64,000 nt of DNA from Nocardia sp. NRRL S-836 (GTDB lineage: Bacteria; Actinomycetota; Actinomycetes; Mycobacteriales; Pseudonocardiaceae), in NCBI RefSeq assembly GCF_001279525.1, contig NZ_LGDY01000147.1, positions 1-64,000 on the forward strand, in the 5' to 3' direction. A program made the translations under genes and the position numbers. The stretch's first letter is position 1. Each line of letters opens with the position of its first letter. Of this stretch, positions 49,628 through 57,984 are shown in pieces. Below the pieces are notes generated by a model. It had not been told where the DNA came from. It saw only the letters and a program-made list of their open reading frames with translations, and made no database searches.

Positions 49628-50251
49628 TCAGCAGCGCTTCCAGGAGAACTGGTACTTCGTGCTGACGCTGCTGTCGGTCGAATCCATCGTCATGAAGCTG
49701 TTGGCCTTCGACGACGATCCCGCGTTCACGCGCAGCTCGGTGTTGATGTTCAGGTGCCGGACCTCACCGCAGGGCGCGTAGACGATTTCCGCGACCTGGG
49801 CCCGGTCGGTGGCCTGCCAGTTGTCGCTCTTCGGGCCGGAGAACGTGTGGGTGCGGCTCGCGGTCTGCGACATGCCCTGGAAGTAGTAGCTCCCCTTCTC
49901 CGTCCCGGTGGCACCGGCCTGCAGGCTCGCGAACCCGCGGTAGTCCGCCTGGGCGATGCCGAACGTGAAGCCCTGCGGGTACGTCACACGCAGGTTGAGC
50001 TGGCAGTTCTTCCGGAAGTCGGTCGGCGCGGAGCCCTGGCCGGCCTGGGCGAGGTACTGGCTGTAGGTCACCGTGAACGCCGTGCGGTCGTCGGCCGACG
50101 CGACGGCGGCGGTGCCGGCGGGACAGCCGGAACCGTTCACGGTGACCACGTCGATCGTGACGAAGTCGGGGACATCGGGAACCGCGTGTGCCGTGGGCGC
50201 GGTGAGAACCGCGGACACCGCGACAGCGGCAGCCGCCAGCGTTTTCAGCAT
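49628..50251 (-). CDS. DUF4360-family secreted protein (paralogue 2)
   Basis: 207 residues. Signal peptide LKTLAAAAVAVSAVLTAPTA cut after HA. The domain repeats the pattern of its neighbour: TIDVVTVNGSGCPAGTAAVA, TDFRKNCQLNLRVTYPQGFT, IAQADYRGFASLQAGATGTE and SFMTMDSTDSSVSTKYQFSW. Tandem duplicates with 56 bases between them, probably one transcript. Function unknown. Confidence 0.85.
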   Translation of the reverse strand: MLKTLAAAAVAVSAVLTAPTAHAVPDVPDFVTIDVVTVNGSGCPAGTAAVASADDRTAFTVTYSQYLAQAGQGSAPTDFRKNCQLNLRVTYPQGFTFGIAQADYRGFASLQAGATGTEKGSYYFQGMSQTASRTHTFSGPKSDNWQATDRAQVAEIVYAPCGEVRHLNINTELRVNAGSSSKANSFMTMDSTDSSVSTKYQFSWKRC

Positions 50252-50571
50252 GGCCAGCCTTTCTTTCCTGGGAGTGCGGTACCGGCAGCGGAGGACATCG
50301 GGGACCCGGTTGGCTGAATTGTTCGGCGATCCGGCTCGAAAAGTACGGCTAATTGCACTGCCGGAATTTCGAGAGGTGCGCGGACCATGCTCTCCGACCG
50401 GGAGCTGAATTGACCTGACGATTGTCTGACGATCCCCACCGCTGCTCTGTTCGAGCGACGGGGCCCCCGTGCGGCCGGGTGGTGCAGTGAGCTGCGCCTC
50501 ACCCCGGCATCACGCACCCGGCGCGCGGCGTTCACACTGGTGACGCCCACCGACTCGACGAGGAGTGCCTG
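50252..50571. other. Intergenic region between DUF4360 and mycoredoxin genes
   Basis: 320 bases with no gene. The part 50310-50440 is relatively A/T-rich for the window and contains TTGACC (50410) followed by CTGACGAT twice at 11-base spacing (50415, 50426), similar to the repeats at 30190-30238. Promoters of the two divergent genes should be here. Confidence 0.45.
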
Positions 50572-50817
50572 ATGGCTCCCGACCAGCTGACCGTCTACTC
50601 CACCTCGTGGTGCGGTTACTGCCGCATCCTGAAGAGCTCGCTCGACCGCGAGGGCATCGAGTACGCGGAGATCAACATCGAGGAGACGCCCGGCGCCGCC
50701 GAGTTCGTGATGAGCGTGAACGGCGGCAACCGCACGGTGCCGACCGTCCACTTCCCGAACGGCAAGGCGCTCACGAACCCGTCGCTGGCGCAGGTGAAGG
50801 AGCAGCTCGCGGGCTAG
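50572..50817 (+). CDS. Mycoredoxin / glutaredoxin-family protein
   Basis: 81 residues. LTVYSTSWCGYCRILKSSLD carries the CxxC redox site in a thioredoxin-like fold, and RTVPTVHFPNGKALTNPSLA supplies the cis-Pro and thiol-binding residues of mycoredoxin-1. It reduces protein-mycothiol mixed disulfides in the cytoplasm, in line with an actinomycete host. Single gene followed by a large hairpin. Confidence 0.9.
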   Translation: MAPDQLTVYSTSWCGYCRILKSSLDREGIEYAEINIEETPGAAEFVMSVNGGNRTVPTVHFPNGKALTNPSLAQVKEQLAG

Positions 50818-50843
50818 CTCCCGGCGGCCGCGCCAGGGTGATG

Positions 50844-50892
50844 CGACGAAGCGGCGCGCACGACCTCATCGGTCGTGCGCGCCGCTTCGTCG
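50844..50892. terminator. Long perfect hairpin, bidirectional terminator
   Basis: A 22-pair perfect stem (50844-50865 with 50871-50892; arms begin CGACGAAGCGGCGCGCACGA) with a five-base loop. It sits between convergent mycoredoxin and GH19 genes. Confidence 0.85.
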
Positions 50893-50909
50893 TAGGACGT
50901 GAACAGTCG

Positions 50910-51986
50910 CTAGCAGTAGAGGTTGCCGCCGGGGGTCACGCCGATGATCCCGGTGATCTGCTGGTACTTCGAGACGCGGCTCTGGACCTGTGCGGGGTTG
51001 CGGCCGTCGCACTCCAGTGACCCGTTGATGCTGCGGATCGTCTGGCCGAAGCCGGCGCTGTTGACCATCGCGTCGTGCGGGGTCATGCTGCCCGGCCCGC
51101 GCTGCGTCATCCAGTACCAGATCGCCGTCCGCCACGCGGTCGTGGAGTTCTGCGCCACCTGCCACGGGTTGCGCAGCAGGTCGAGGCCCAGGTAGTCGCC
51201 CGCGGCCTTGTAGTTGAAGTTCCACGACAGCTGGATCGGGCCGCGGCCGTAGTAGGCGTAGGTGCCCGCGGGGCAGCCGTACGACTGGCTCTCATCGCAG
51301 AGGTCGTTGTTCTTGTTGATCTCTTCGATGTACACGAGGCCACCGGTCTCGTGCGACGCGTTCGCGAGGAACGCCGCGGCTTCCTGCTTCTTCACCGTGT
51401 CGCTGCCCGTCGTGGCGAACGCCGGGATCGTGCGCGCGGCTTCGACGAAGCCCTGGTAGGAGTAGAAGCTGTTGCGGCCGGGGAACATCTGGTTGAACTG
51501 GGCCTCGGTGACGACGAAGCCGCCACCACCGCCCCCGCCGCCTCCGCCGCAGTTGTGCGGTTCCCAGAACCAGGTGGAGACCGTCGGGTCGTAGCCGGGG
51601 TTGTCGTGCTCGGCGATGTAGTAGGAACCGTTGTACCGCACGATGTTGCCGGTGTAGTACTGCCGTCCGGCGACCCAGTCGGTGGCACCGGCGCAGGTAC
51701 CGCCGCCGCCACCTCCGCCACCGCCGTCACAGCTGGTCGGTTCCCAGTACCAGGTCGACACCGTGGGGCTGTAGCCCGGGTTGTCGTGCTCCGCGACGTA
51801 GTAGTTGCCTTCGAATCTCACGATCGAGCCGGTGGTGTACCACTGGCCCTGAACCCAGTCCGTGAAGGTGCAGGCCTGCGCGGACACTTCTGCCTGTGCG
51901 GATGCGGCGGGGGTGATGACGGCCAGAGCAGCCGCCACCACACCCGCGGCGAGAGACGCCAAGATGCGTTTTTTCAGCAAGGTCAC
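50910..51986 (-). CDS. Secreted GH19 chitinase with two carbohydrate-binding modules
   Basis: 358 residues. Signal peptide (RILASLAAGVVAAALAVITP, cut near SAQA). Two CBM5/12-type modules (TDWVQGQWYTTGSIVRFEGN, YYVAEHDNPGYSPTVSTWYW and its repeat TDWVAGRQYYTGNIVRYNGS) are each followed by a poly-Gly linker of nine or more residues. The GH19 domain (~160-358) has the catalytic Glu in FLANASHETGGLVY and the second in VYIEEINK, plus AYYGRGPIQLSWNFNYKAAG. It hydrolyses chitin outside the cell. Two TGGTCYAGACC-type sites lie 66-93 bases upstream. Confidence 0.95.
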   Translation of the reverse strand: MTLLKKRILASLAAGVVAAALAVITPAASAQAEVSAQACTFTDWVQGQWYTTGSIVRFEGNYYVAEHDNPGYSPTVSTWYWEPTSCDGGGGGGGGGTCAGATDWVAGRQYYTGNIVRYNGSYYIAEHDNPGYDPTVSTWFWEPHNCGGGGGGGGGGFVVTEAQFNQMFPGRNSFYSYQGFVEAARTIPAFATTGSDTVKKQEAAAFLANASHETGGLVYIEEINKNNDLCDESQSYGCPAGTYAYYGRGPIQLSWNFNYKAAGDYLGLDLLRNPWQVAQNSTTAWRTAIWYWMTQRGPGSMTPHDAMVNSAGFGQTIRSINGSLECDGRNPAQVQSRVSKYQQITGIIGVTPGGNLYC

Positions 51987-52051
51987 CCACTCCTGGAGTC
52001 TGTGCGCGTCCGAGGGGTCGAGGATGTGAACGATGCCGAGACTGGCATTAA

Positions 52052-52080
52052 TGGTCCAGACCAGTCAAGGGTCTAGACCT
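52052..52080. promoter_or_regulatory. Tandem chitinase-promoter (DasR-type) sites
   Basis: TGGTCCAGACCA (52052-52063) and GGTCTAGACC (52070-52079) are centred 17 bases apart, upstream of the GH19-CBM gene. Paired repeats of this type are known from Streptomyces chitinase promoters and resemble the DasR element. Confidence 0.65.
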
Positions 52081-52093
52081 ATTCTGTCCGGTG

Positions 52094-52783
52094 TCAGCAG
52101 TACAGGTTCGAGCCCTGTGCGACGCCGATGATCCCGGTGAACTGCTGGTACTTCGAGACGCGGCTCTGGACCTGTGCGGGGTTGCGGCCGTCGCACTCCA
52201 GTGAGCCGTTGATGCTGCGGATCGTCTGGCCGAAGCCGCGCGAGTTGACCATGGCGTTGTGCGGCGTCATCGTGCCGGGGCCGCTCTGCGTCATCCAGTA
52301 CCAGATCGCGGTCTTCCACGACGTGGTGGCGTTCGTGGCGACCTGGTCCGGGTTGCTCAGCAGGTTGATGCCCAGGTAGTCGCCGGCGGCCTTGTAGTTG
52401 AAGTTCCACGACAGCTGGATCGGGCCGCGGCCGTAGTACGCCCTGGTGCCCGCCGGGCAGCCGTAGGGTTTGGTCTCGTCGCAGTAGTCACCGCTCTGGT
52501 TGATCTCGCGGACGTACACCAGGCCGCCGGTTTCGTGCGACACGTTCGCGAGGAACGCCGCGAGCTCCTGCTTCTTCACGGTGTCACTGCCCTGGTTCGC
52601 GAACGAGCCGAACGCGCCCATCGCGTTCCTCAGGCCGCTGTAGGTGTAGAAACCGTTGCGGGACGGGAACATTCGGTTGAACTGCGCCTCGCTGACGATG
52701 AACGGCGCCGCCGTCGCCGGCTGCACGAGCGTGAAGACGCCGAGCAGCGCGACGATCAGGGCGGCGGCGCGGGATGAGAACAT
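52094..52783 (-). CDS. Secreted GH19 chitinase, catalytic domain only
   Basis: 229 residues from ATG 52783, with GAGGAG eight bases upstream. Signal peptide (AAALIVALLGVFTLVQPATA) leads directly into the GH19 domain without a binding module. Catalytic Glu residues are in FLANVSHETGGLVY and VYVREINQ. The domain is a close relative of that of the neighbouring chitinase; 114 bases near the 3' ends differ at two positions only. One TGGTCTATACCT site lies 82 bases upstream of the start. Confidence 0.94.
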   Translation of the reverse strand: MFSSRAAALIVALLGVFTLVQPATAAPFIVSEAQFNRMFPSRNGFYTYSGLRNAMGAFGSFANQGSDTVKKQELAAFLANVSHETGGLVYVREINQSGDYCDETKPYGCPAGTRAYYGRGPIQLSWNFNYKAAGDYLGINLLSNPDQVATNATTSWKTAIWYWMTQSGPGTMTPHNAMVNSRGFGQTIRSINGSLECDGRNPAQVQSRVSKYQQFTGIIGVAQGSNLYC

Positions 52784-52864
52784 GCGACCAACTCCTCGGA
52801 GCATCTGCGCGCCCACTGTGTTACCGCTCTCACGGTGGCAGGCAACCACTCCGAGCACAAGAGG

Positions 52865-52876
52865 TGGTCTATACCT
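52865..52876. promoter_or_regulatory. Chitin-regulon-type site upstream of the second GH19 gene
   Basis: TGGTCTATACCT, within the near-palindrome AGGTGGTCTATACCTCT, lies 82-93 bases before the start at 52783. It differs from the chitinase repeat TGGTCYAGACCT at one position. Confidence 0.5.
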
Positions 52877-52899
52877 CTCGTCGAGGTGAACCGGTTGGC

Positions 52900-53283
52900 C
52901 TATGCGCCGGAGCCGTAGGGACGGGTGATGATCTCCAGCGCGTGGCCGTCCGGGTCGTCCCAGTAGACCCCGCGCCCGCCGTCGTTGCGGTTGATCCGGC
53001 CGGGCTGCGAGTGGTGCGGGTCGGCCCAGTGGTCGAGGCCGCGCTCCTGGATCCGCGTGAAGATCTCGTCGAACTCCTCCTCGGAGACGAGGAACGCGTA
53101 GTGCTGCCCGGTGATCGGCCCGGGAACGGTCAGGTAGTCGAGCGAGACCCCGTTGGCGACCTCCACGACGAGGAACGGCCCGAAGCGGACCGCGTCGGGC
53201 AGGCCGAGCAGGTCGGTGAGGAAGCGCGCGGAGCGTTCCTGGTCGGTGACGTGGACGATGGTGTGGTTGAGCTGTACCGGCAT
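52900..53283 (-). CDS. VOC-family protein (glyoxalase-like)
   Basis: 127 residues. LNHTIVHVTDQERSARFLTD, GPFLVVEVANGVSLDY, GQHYAFLVSEEEFDEIF and GRGVYWDDPDGHALEIITRP are a complete vicinal-oxygen-chelate fold with the metal ligands His (NHTIVHV), His (GQHYAF) and Glu (ALEIIT). Similar to members annotated as glyoxalase/bleomycin resistance; actual substrate unknown. Confidence 0.9.
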   Translation of the reverse strand: MPVQLNHTIVHVTDQERSARFLTDLLGLPDAVRFGPFLVVEVANGVSLDYLTVPGPITGQHYAFLVSEEEFDEIFTRIQERGLDHWADPHHSQPGRINRNDGGRGVYWDDPDGHALEIITRPYGSGA

Positions 53284-53341
53284 GACACCTGCTTACTCCG
53301 GTGTCAGGGAGTTGTCAGCGCCGATGGCGATGATCGCCCGC

Positions 53342-53776
53342 ATGAAGAGAGGGATCATCGCCGTCGCCATGGTGCTGCTGGGCTTCGTGTTCCCCGGTGT
53401 GGCCAACGCCGAGGCGCCGCCGGGGTGCGCCGGCGCCGGGCAGATCGGGGCGACCGGGTACATCAAGTTCCAGGGAAACACCATCGCCTCGGTGAAGCAG
53501 TTCGCCGGGTGCGGCTCCAACTACTCCTACGTCTACGTGTGGGAGAGCTTCCGCAACTCGGGCAAGAACTGGAACATCCAGACCGCGATCGCGACCTACA
53601 GCAGCTCCGGCGACACGACGCCGAACGACTACAAGGGCGGCAACAGCACCCCGAACGGCCTCAAGGAGCTGTGGGGCAAGCCCGCGAACACCCTGAACAC
53701 CTGCACGGCCGCCTACGGGATGATCTACGTCTACCAGTACGACACGTACACCGGCTACTCCAGCAAGCGCTGCTGA
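53342..53776 (+). CDS. Small secreted protein, unknown function
   Basis: 144 residues from ATG 53342; in-frame ATGs at 53324 and 53330 are alternatives. Signal peptide (KRGIIAVAMVLLGFVFPGVA, cut after NA). The mature part has four Cys in CAGAGQIGATGYI, VKQFAGCGSNYSYVYVWESF, TLNTCTAAY and a final Cys (SSKRC), consistent with two disulfides, and many Tyr/Trp residues suited to carbohydrate or cell-wall contact. No known family recognised. Followed by a hairpin at 53795. Confidence 0.65.
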   Translation: MKRGIIAVAMVLLGFVFPGVANAEAPPGCAGAGQIGATGYIKFQGNTIASVKQFAGCGSNYSYVYVWESFRNSGKNWNIQTAIATYSSSGDTTPNDYKGGNSTPNGLKELWGKPANTLNTCTAAYGMIYVYQYDTYTGYSSKRC

Positions 53777-53794
53777 CCACCGACGGGCCGCGAC

Positions 53795-53825
53795 GCGCGG
53801 CGAGCGGCACGGCTGCTCGCCGCGC
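53795..53825 (+). terminator. Hairpin terminator after the small secreted protein
   Basis: An 11-base perfect stem (GCGCGGCGAGC / GCTCGCCGCGC) with a nine-base loop; no T run follows. Confidence 0.5.
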
Positions 53826-53882
53826 CACCCCGATGTGTCCGAGGGGTGTCGGGGCGGCGTCGATCAGGCAATACTGCCTTCC

Positions 53883-56800
53883 ATGCGGACACTGGTTGTA
53901 GCCGGGCTGTTACTGGGTCTGACAGTTCCTGCGCAAGCGGCGCAGGTCGACGAGGACCCGTCGTCATTGGTGAACCCATTCGTGGGGACGCAGAACTTCG
54001 GCAACACGTTCCCCGGAGCGTCGGTGCCCTTCGGAATGGTGCAGGTCAGCCCGGACACGGGAGGACAGGGCGGCTACGACTACAAGGCCACGTCGATCTA
54101 CGGCTTCTCCCAGACGCACCTGTCGGGCGTCGGCTGCGGCGTCATGGGCGAGTTGCCGGTCATGCCAACGGTCGGGTCCGTTGACAACGTTGACATCAAC
54201 GCCTACAAGTCGGAGTTCAGCCATTCGGATGAAGTCGCGCAGCCGGGTCTCTACCGGGTCGGGCTGTCGCGCTACGGGGTGAACGCCGAGGTCACGGCCA
54301 CGCAGCGGACCGGCTGGCAGCGCTACACCTTCCCCGCCTCCGGTGCCGCGAACGTCCTGTTCAACACCGGCAGGTCGAACCAGACCGTGCTCGACTCGGA
54401 GATCCACGTCGTCGGCGACCGGACCATCGAGGGCCGGGTGCGCAACGGGCGGTTCTGCGCGGGCAAGGACGAGCACACCGTGTACTTCACGGCGACGTTC
54501 GACCGGCCGTTCGCGTCCTACGGCGCGTGGCGGGGGAGCGTTCCCACGCCGAACGTGCGGGACGCGGCGGGCACGGGTGGCAACGGCGCGTGGGTCACGT
54601 TCGACGCCACGGCCGACCGGGACGTGGTCCTGAAGGTCGGCCTGTCGTACACCGGGCTGGAGGGCGCGCGGAAGAACCTCGCCGCCGAGGCGCCCGCGTT
54701 CGACTTCGACGCCACGGTGGCCGCCGCGAAGGCGGTGTGGAAGAAGCAGCTCGACGCCGTGCGGATCTCCGGCGGCACACGGGAGCGGCAGGTCGCGTTC
54801 TACACGGCGCTGTACCACGCGGTGCTGCACCCGAACCTCGCCGGCGACGTCGACGGCAGGTACACCGGGTTCGACGGCAAGGTCAGAACGGCCTCCGGGT
54901 ACACGCCGTACCAGAACTTCTCGCTGTGGGACACCTACCGGCCGCAGAACCAGCTGCTGCAGATGCTGGAACCCAAGGTGGCCCGTGACGTCGCACTGTC
55001 CGTTGTGGCCAGTGGCCGTGACGGCGGCTGGCTGCCGCGCTGGGCGCTGGCGTCGTCGGAGACCAACATCATGACCGGCGACCCGGTGACGCCGTTCCTG
55101 GTGGAGGCGTGGGACAAGGGGCTGCTGAAGGGCTTCGAGGAGGAGACCTACCAGCTGCTGCGCAAGAACGCGCTGACCCTGCCCCCGGCGGACTCCCCGT
55201 ACAACGGGCGGTCGGGCGTCGAGCACTACAACGACCGCGGTTACATCCCGTCCGGCCTGGAGCTGGGCAAGGACTGCGCGCACAAGGGCGGCGACAACGA
55301 CTGCGTGCACCCGGCCTCGGCCACGCTGGAGTACTCGGCGGCCGACGCGTCGCTGGCGTTGATGGCGAAGGGCCTGGGCCACCGCGCCGACGCGCGGCTG
55401 TTCGCCGACCGCGGCCAGTGGTACCGCAACCTGTGGGACACCTCGACCGGTCACTTCCGGCCGCGGACCGTCGCGGGCACGTGGCTGACGCCGTACAACC
55501 CGGTCGACGCCTCGCACCAGTTCCACGAGGGCGGCGCATACCAGTACCAGTGGCTGGTGCCGCAGGACCCGGCCGGGCTGGTGTCGCTGATGGGCGGCCG
55601 CCGGGAGACCGAGAAGCGGCTCGACTCGTTCTTCGCCTACGACAAGCTGCTGGTCGACCCGGCCGGCACCGCACGGCACGACTGGATCACCGAGCCGTAC
55701 GACTACTACGGCAAACCGACCTACAACCCGAACAACGAGCCCGACCTGCTGGCGCCGTACATGTACCTGTGGACGGGCACGCCGTCGAAGGCCGCGACGG
55801 TGGTGCGGGCCGCGATGACGTTGTTCACGACCGGCCCGGACGGCATGACCGGCAACGACGACCTGGGCACGATGTCGGCGTGGTACGTGTTCTCGTCGCT
55901 GGGCCTGTACCCGACGTTCAGCGGCTCGGGCTTCCTCGCCCTGTCCTCGCCGCAGTTCCCGTCGGCGACCGTCCGAATCGGACAGCACGGCACGCAGGGC
56001 GGCACGCTGACCGTGACCGCGCCGGGTGTCTCCGACTCGGTGCGGTACGTGAAGTCCGCCTCGTTCAACGGCCGCGACGTGCGCAAGACGTGGCTGGACT
56101 GGTCCGCGCTGGAGCGCGGCGGGAAGCTGGCGTACGAGGTGTCGGCGAAGCCGTCGTCGTGGGGCACCGGACGCGGTGACGAGCCGCCGTCGCTCAACGA
56201 CGGCAAGGTGGACTCGCGGCGGTCGTTGAACGCGTCGCTGCGCAACACCGAGATCGTCCTGCCGGCCGCGGAGTCGGCGCAGTCGGTGACGCTGCAGCTC
56301 GACGTGCTGGCCCAGACGCCGTCGGCGACGCCGGTGCGGCCGGAGGTGACCGTGCCGGCCGGGTGGCGGGTGAGCGGCGCACGGCCGTTCGCCATCGTCT
56401 CGCGGGGCCTGCCCACGCAGAAGACCGTGCCGCTGACCGTCACGGTCCCCGCGGGCACGCCGGTGGGGTCCTACGAGATCGCGGTGAAGGTCGAGTCGGT
56501 GCTGCTCAAGGCCGTCATCGAGGTGAAGCCGGCCGCGTTGTGCGCGTTCTCCTCGTGCTCGGTCGACATCGCGCCGGAACGCAACCACGACGGCACCGCG
56601 TCCGTCGCGGCGCCGGGATCCGGCAACTTCGACGGCGGCGGCTGGAGCTACGACGAGGCGCTGCTGCCGCCCGCCGGGCCCGTGACGTGGGGCGGCATCA
56701 CCTACCAGGCCCCCGACCCGACGGGCACGGCCGCGAACTTCGTCGAGGCCCGCGGCCAGGGCCTGCTGCTGCCGCCCGGTCAGTTCTCGTGGCTGCACGT

Positions 56801-57077
56801 CGTCGGCTCCTCGCACAACGGGCCGGTGTCGGCGGCGTTCACCGTCTGGTACACCGACGGCACCTCCGCCGAGGTCGCCGCCACGGTGCCGGACTGGGCC
56901 GGTGGCGGACTGGCCGTGCTGGAGATGCCGCACCGGATCAAGGCCGGTCAGGGCGTTGACGGACCACCGGTCCGGCTGTTCGGCCAGTCGCTGCGGCTGG
57001 ACCCGGCGAAGACGGTGCGGTCGGTGACCCTGCCGGACGACCCGCGGGTGGAGCTGTACGCGCTCACCCTCGCCTGA
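53883..57077 (+). CDS. Secreted GH92-family alpha-mannosidase
   Basis: 1064 residues from ATG 53883. Signal peptide (RTLVVAGLLLGLTVPAQAA). The GH92 region covers ~15-740: VNPFVGTQNFGNTFPGASVP, FGMVQVSPDTGG, GFSQTHLSGVGCG, the general-acid Glu in HEGGAYQYQWLVPQD and the basic-Asp region TGNDDLGTMSAWYVFSSLGL. Then come a NEW3-type domain (~800-890) and a C-terminal beta-sandwich (~900-1064) likely to bind sugar. The enzyme removes alpha-linked (typically 1,2) mannose from glycans with calcium. It could be leaderless: a CAATACT box lies just before the start. Confidence 0.93.
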   Translation: MRTLVVAGLLLGLTVPAQAAQVDEDPSSLVNPFVGTQNFGNTFPGASVPFGMVQVSPDTGGQGGYDYKATSIYGFSQTHLSGVGCGVMGELPVMPTVGSVDNVDINAYKSEFSHSDEVAQPGLYRVGLSRYGVNAEVTATQRTGWQRYTFPASGAANVLFNTGRSNQTVLDSEIHVVGDRTIEGRVRNGRFCAGKDEHTVYFTATFDRPFASYGAWRGSVPTPNVRDAAGTGGNGAWVTFDATADRDVVLKVGLSYTGLEGARKNLAAEAPAFDFDATVAAAKAVWKKQLDAVRISGGTRERQVAFYTALYHAVLHPNLAGDVDGRYTGFDGKVRTASGYTPYQNFSLWDTYRPQNQLLQMLEPKVARDVALSVVASGRDGGWLPRWALASSETNIMTGDPVTPFLVEAWDKGLLKGFEEETYQLLRKNALTLPPADSPYNGRSGVEHYNDRGYIPSGLELGKDCAHKGGDNDCVHPASATLEYSAADASLALMAKGLGHRADARLFADRGQWYRNLWDTSTGHFRPRTVAGTWLTPYNPVDASHQFHEGGAYQYQWLVPQDPAGLVSLMGGRRETEKRLDSFFAYDKLLVDPAGTARHDWITEPYDYYGKPTYNPNNEPDLLAPYMYLWTGTPSKAATVVRAAMTLFTTGPDGMTGNDDLGTMSAWYVFSSLGLYPTFSGSGFLALSSPQFPSATVRIGQHGTQGGTLTVTAPGVSDSVRYVKSASFNGRDVRKTWLDWSALERGGKLAYEVSAKPSSWGTGRGDEPPSLNDGKVDSRRSLNASLRNTEIVLPAAESAQSVTLQLDVLAQTPSATPVRPEVTVPAGWRVSGARPFAIVSRGLPTQKTVPLTVTVPAGTPVGSYEIAVKVESVLLKAVIEVKPAALCAFSSCSVDIAPERNHDGTASVAAPGSGNFDGGGWSYDEALLPPAGPVTWGGITYQAPDPTGTAANFVEARGQGLLLPPGQFSWLHVVGSSHNGPVSAAFTVWYTDGTSAEVAATVPDWAGGGLAVLEMPHRIKAGQGVDGPPVRLFGQSLRLDPAKTVRSVTLPDDPRVELYALTLA

Positions 57078-57090
57078 GGAGGATGGGGCC

Positions 57091-57984
57091 GTGGAGCTGC
57101 TGAACGACAACCCGCGGTCCAGCGTGTGGGCTGACGGCGACCGGATCGTCAAACGCGTCATCGGCGATCCGGCCGCCTTCACCCGCGAGGTCACCGCACT
57201 GCGGCTGGCCGCGCACACCGGCGTGGTGCCGCGCGTCCTCGACGTCGACGAGTCCGCGCAGACCGTGGTGCTCGAACGCCTGCCGTCGGACCCACCGCGC
57301 GAGGACTGGGTGGTCGACTACGCGCGTGCGTTGGCCCGCCTGCACATGGCCACCGGTCCGCAGCACGCCGGTCTGCTGCCACGGCAGCGGGTGCCGGACC
57401 CGGAGCCGTTCCTGCGGCTGGTCCACGCCCTCGGCGTCGAGACCGGTGGCGCCGAGGACGAGCTGGTGTTCACCGACACCGGCAGGGTCGACCTGCTGCA
57501 CGGCGATCCCTGCCCCGGCAACGACCTGTACACCGACCGGGGCGCGCGGTTCGTGGACCTCGAAGGGGCGGCGCTCGGCGACGGCCTCAGCGAGCTCGTC
57601 TACCTCCGCATCGGCTTTCCGACGTGCGCGCTCATCAGCGAGACGCCGGCACCGTTGCGGGAGGCCGCCGAACAGGCCTACTTCGCCGAACGCGGGTTCA
57701 CCGCGCCGTTGGAGGACGCGTGCGTGCGCTGGCTGGTGCAGGGAGACGCTCTCGTGCGGCGGCTGCACCGTGACGGCACCGACCACCTCGCCAGGGTGGT
57801 GGAGGAGGACTGGGCGTGGACGACCACCACCGCGCGTGACCGGTTGATGTTCCGCACGCGGGTGGTGGCGGCGTTCACCGAGACGCACCCGAAGACGAGC
57901 GCGCTCGCACGGCGGCTGCACGACCGGATGTGCGAGATCTGGCCGGAGCACAGCATTCCGGCCGTGCGCACGCACGTCTCATGA
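57091..57984 (+). CDS. Aminoglycoside/choline-kinase-like phosphotransferase
   Basis: 297 residues from GTG 57091, 13 bases after the GH92 stop. The kinase-like fold has VKRVIGDPAAFTREVTALRL (Lys and Glu of the N-lobe), the catalytic loop LLHGDPCPGNDLYTD (HGDxxxxN) and the metal-binding Asp in ARFVDLEGAALGDGLSELVY. The family includes APH, choline and homoserine kinases; substrate unknown. It is probably not a resistance gene only on this evidence. Overlaps the RluA-type gene by six bases tail-to-tail. Confidence 0.82.
   Translation: MELLNDNPRSSVWADGDRIVKRVIGDPAAFTREVTALRLAAHTGVVPRVLDVDESAQTVVLERLPSDPPREDWVVDYARALARLHMATGPQHAGLLPRQRVPDPEPFLRLVHALGVETGGAEDELVFTDTGRVDLLHGDPCPGNDLYTDRGARFVDLEGAALGDGLSELVYLRIGFPTCALISETPAPLREAAEQAYFAERGFTAPLEDACVRWLVQGDALVRRLHRDGTDHLARVVEEDWAWTTTTARDRLMFRTRVVAAFTETHPKTSALARRLHDRMCEIWPEHSIPAVRTHVS

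Noticed and set aside
51480..51735. Gly-codon runs in the GH19-CBM gene as a tandem repeat locus
   Set aside because: They encode flexible poly-Gly linkers between modules, a common feature of secreted actinomycete enzymes.
53964..57218. Minus-strand open frame of over 1000 codons across the GH92 gene
   Set aside because: Same artefact; the sequence is Arg/Val/Gly-rich without motifs, and the GH92 protein on the plus strand has all signature residues.
57091..57984. Aminoglycoside resistance gene
   Set aside because: The kinase fold and HGDxxxxN loop are shared by many metabolite kinases, and nothing in the neighbourhood supports resistance.
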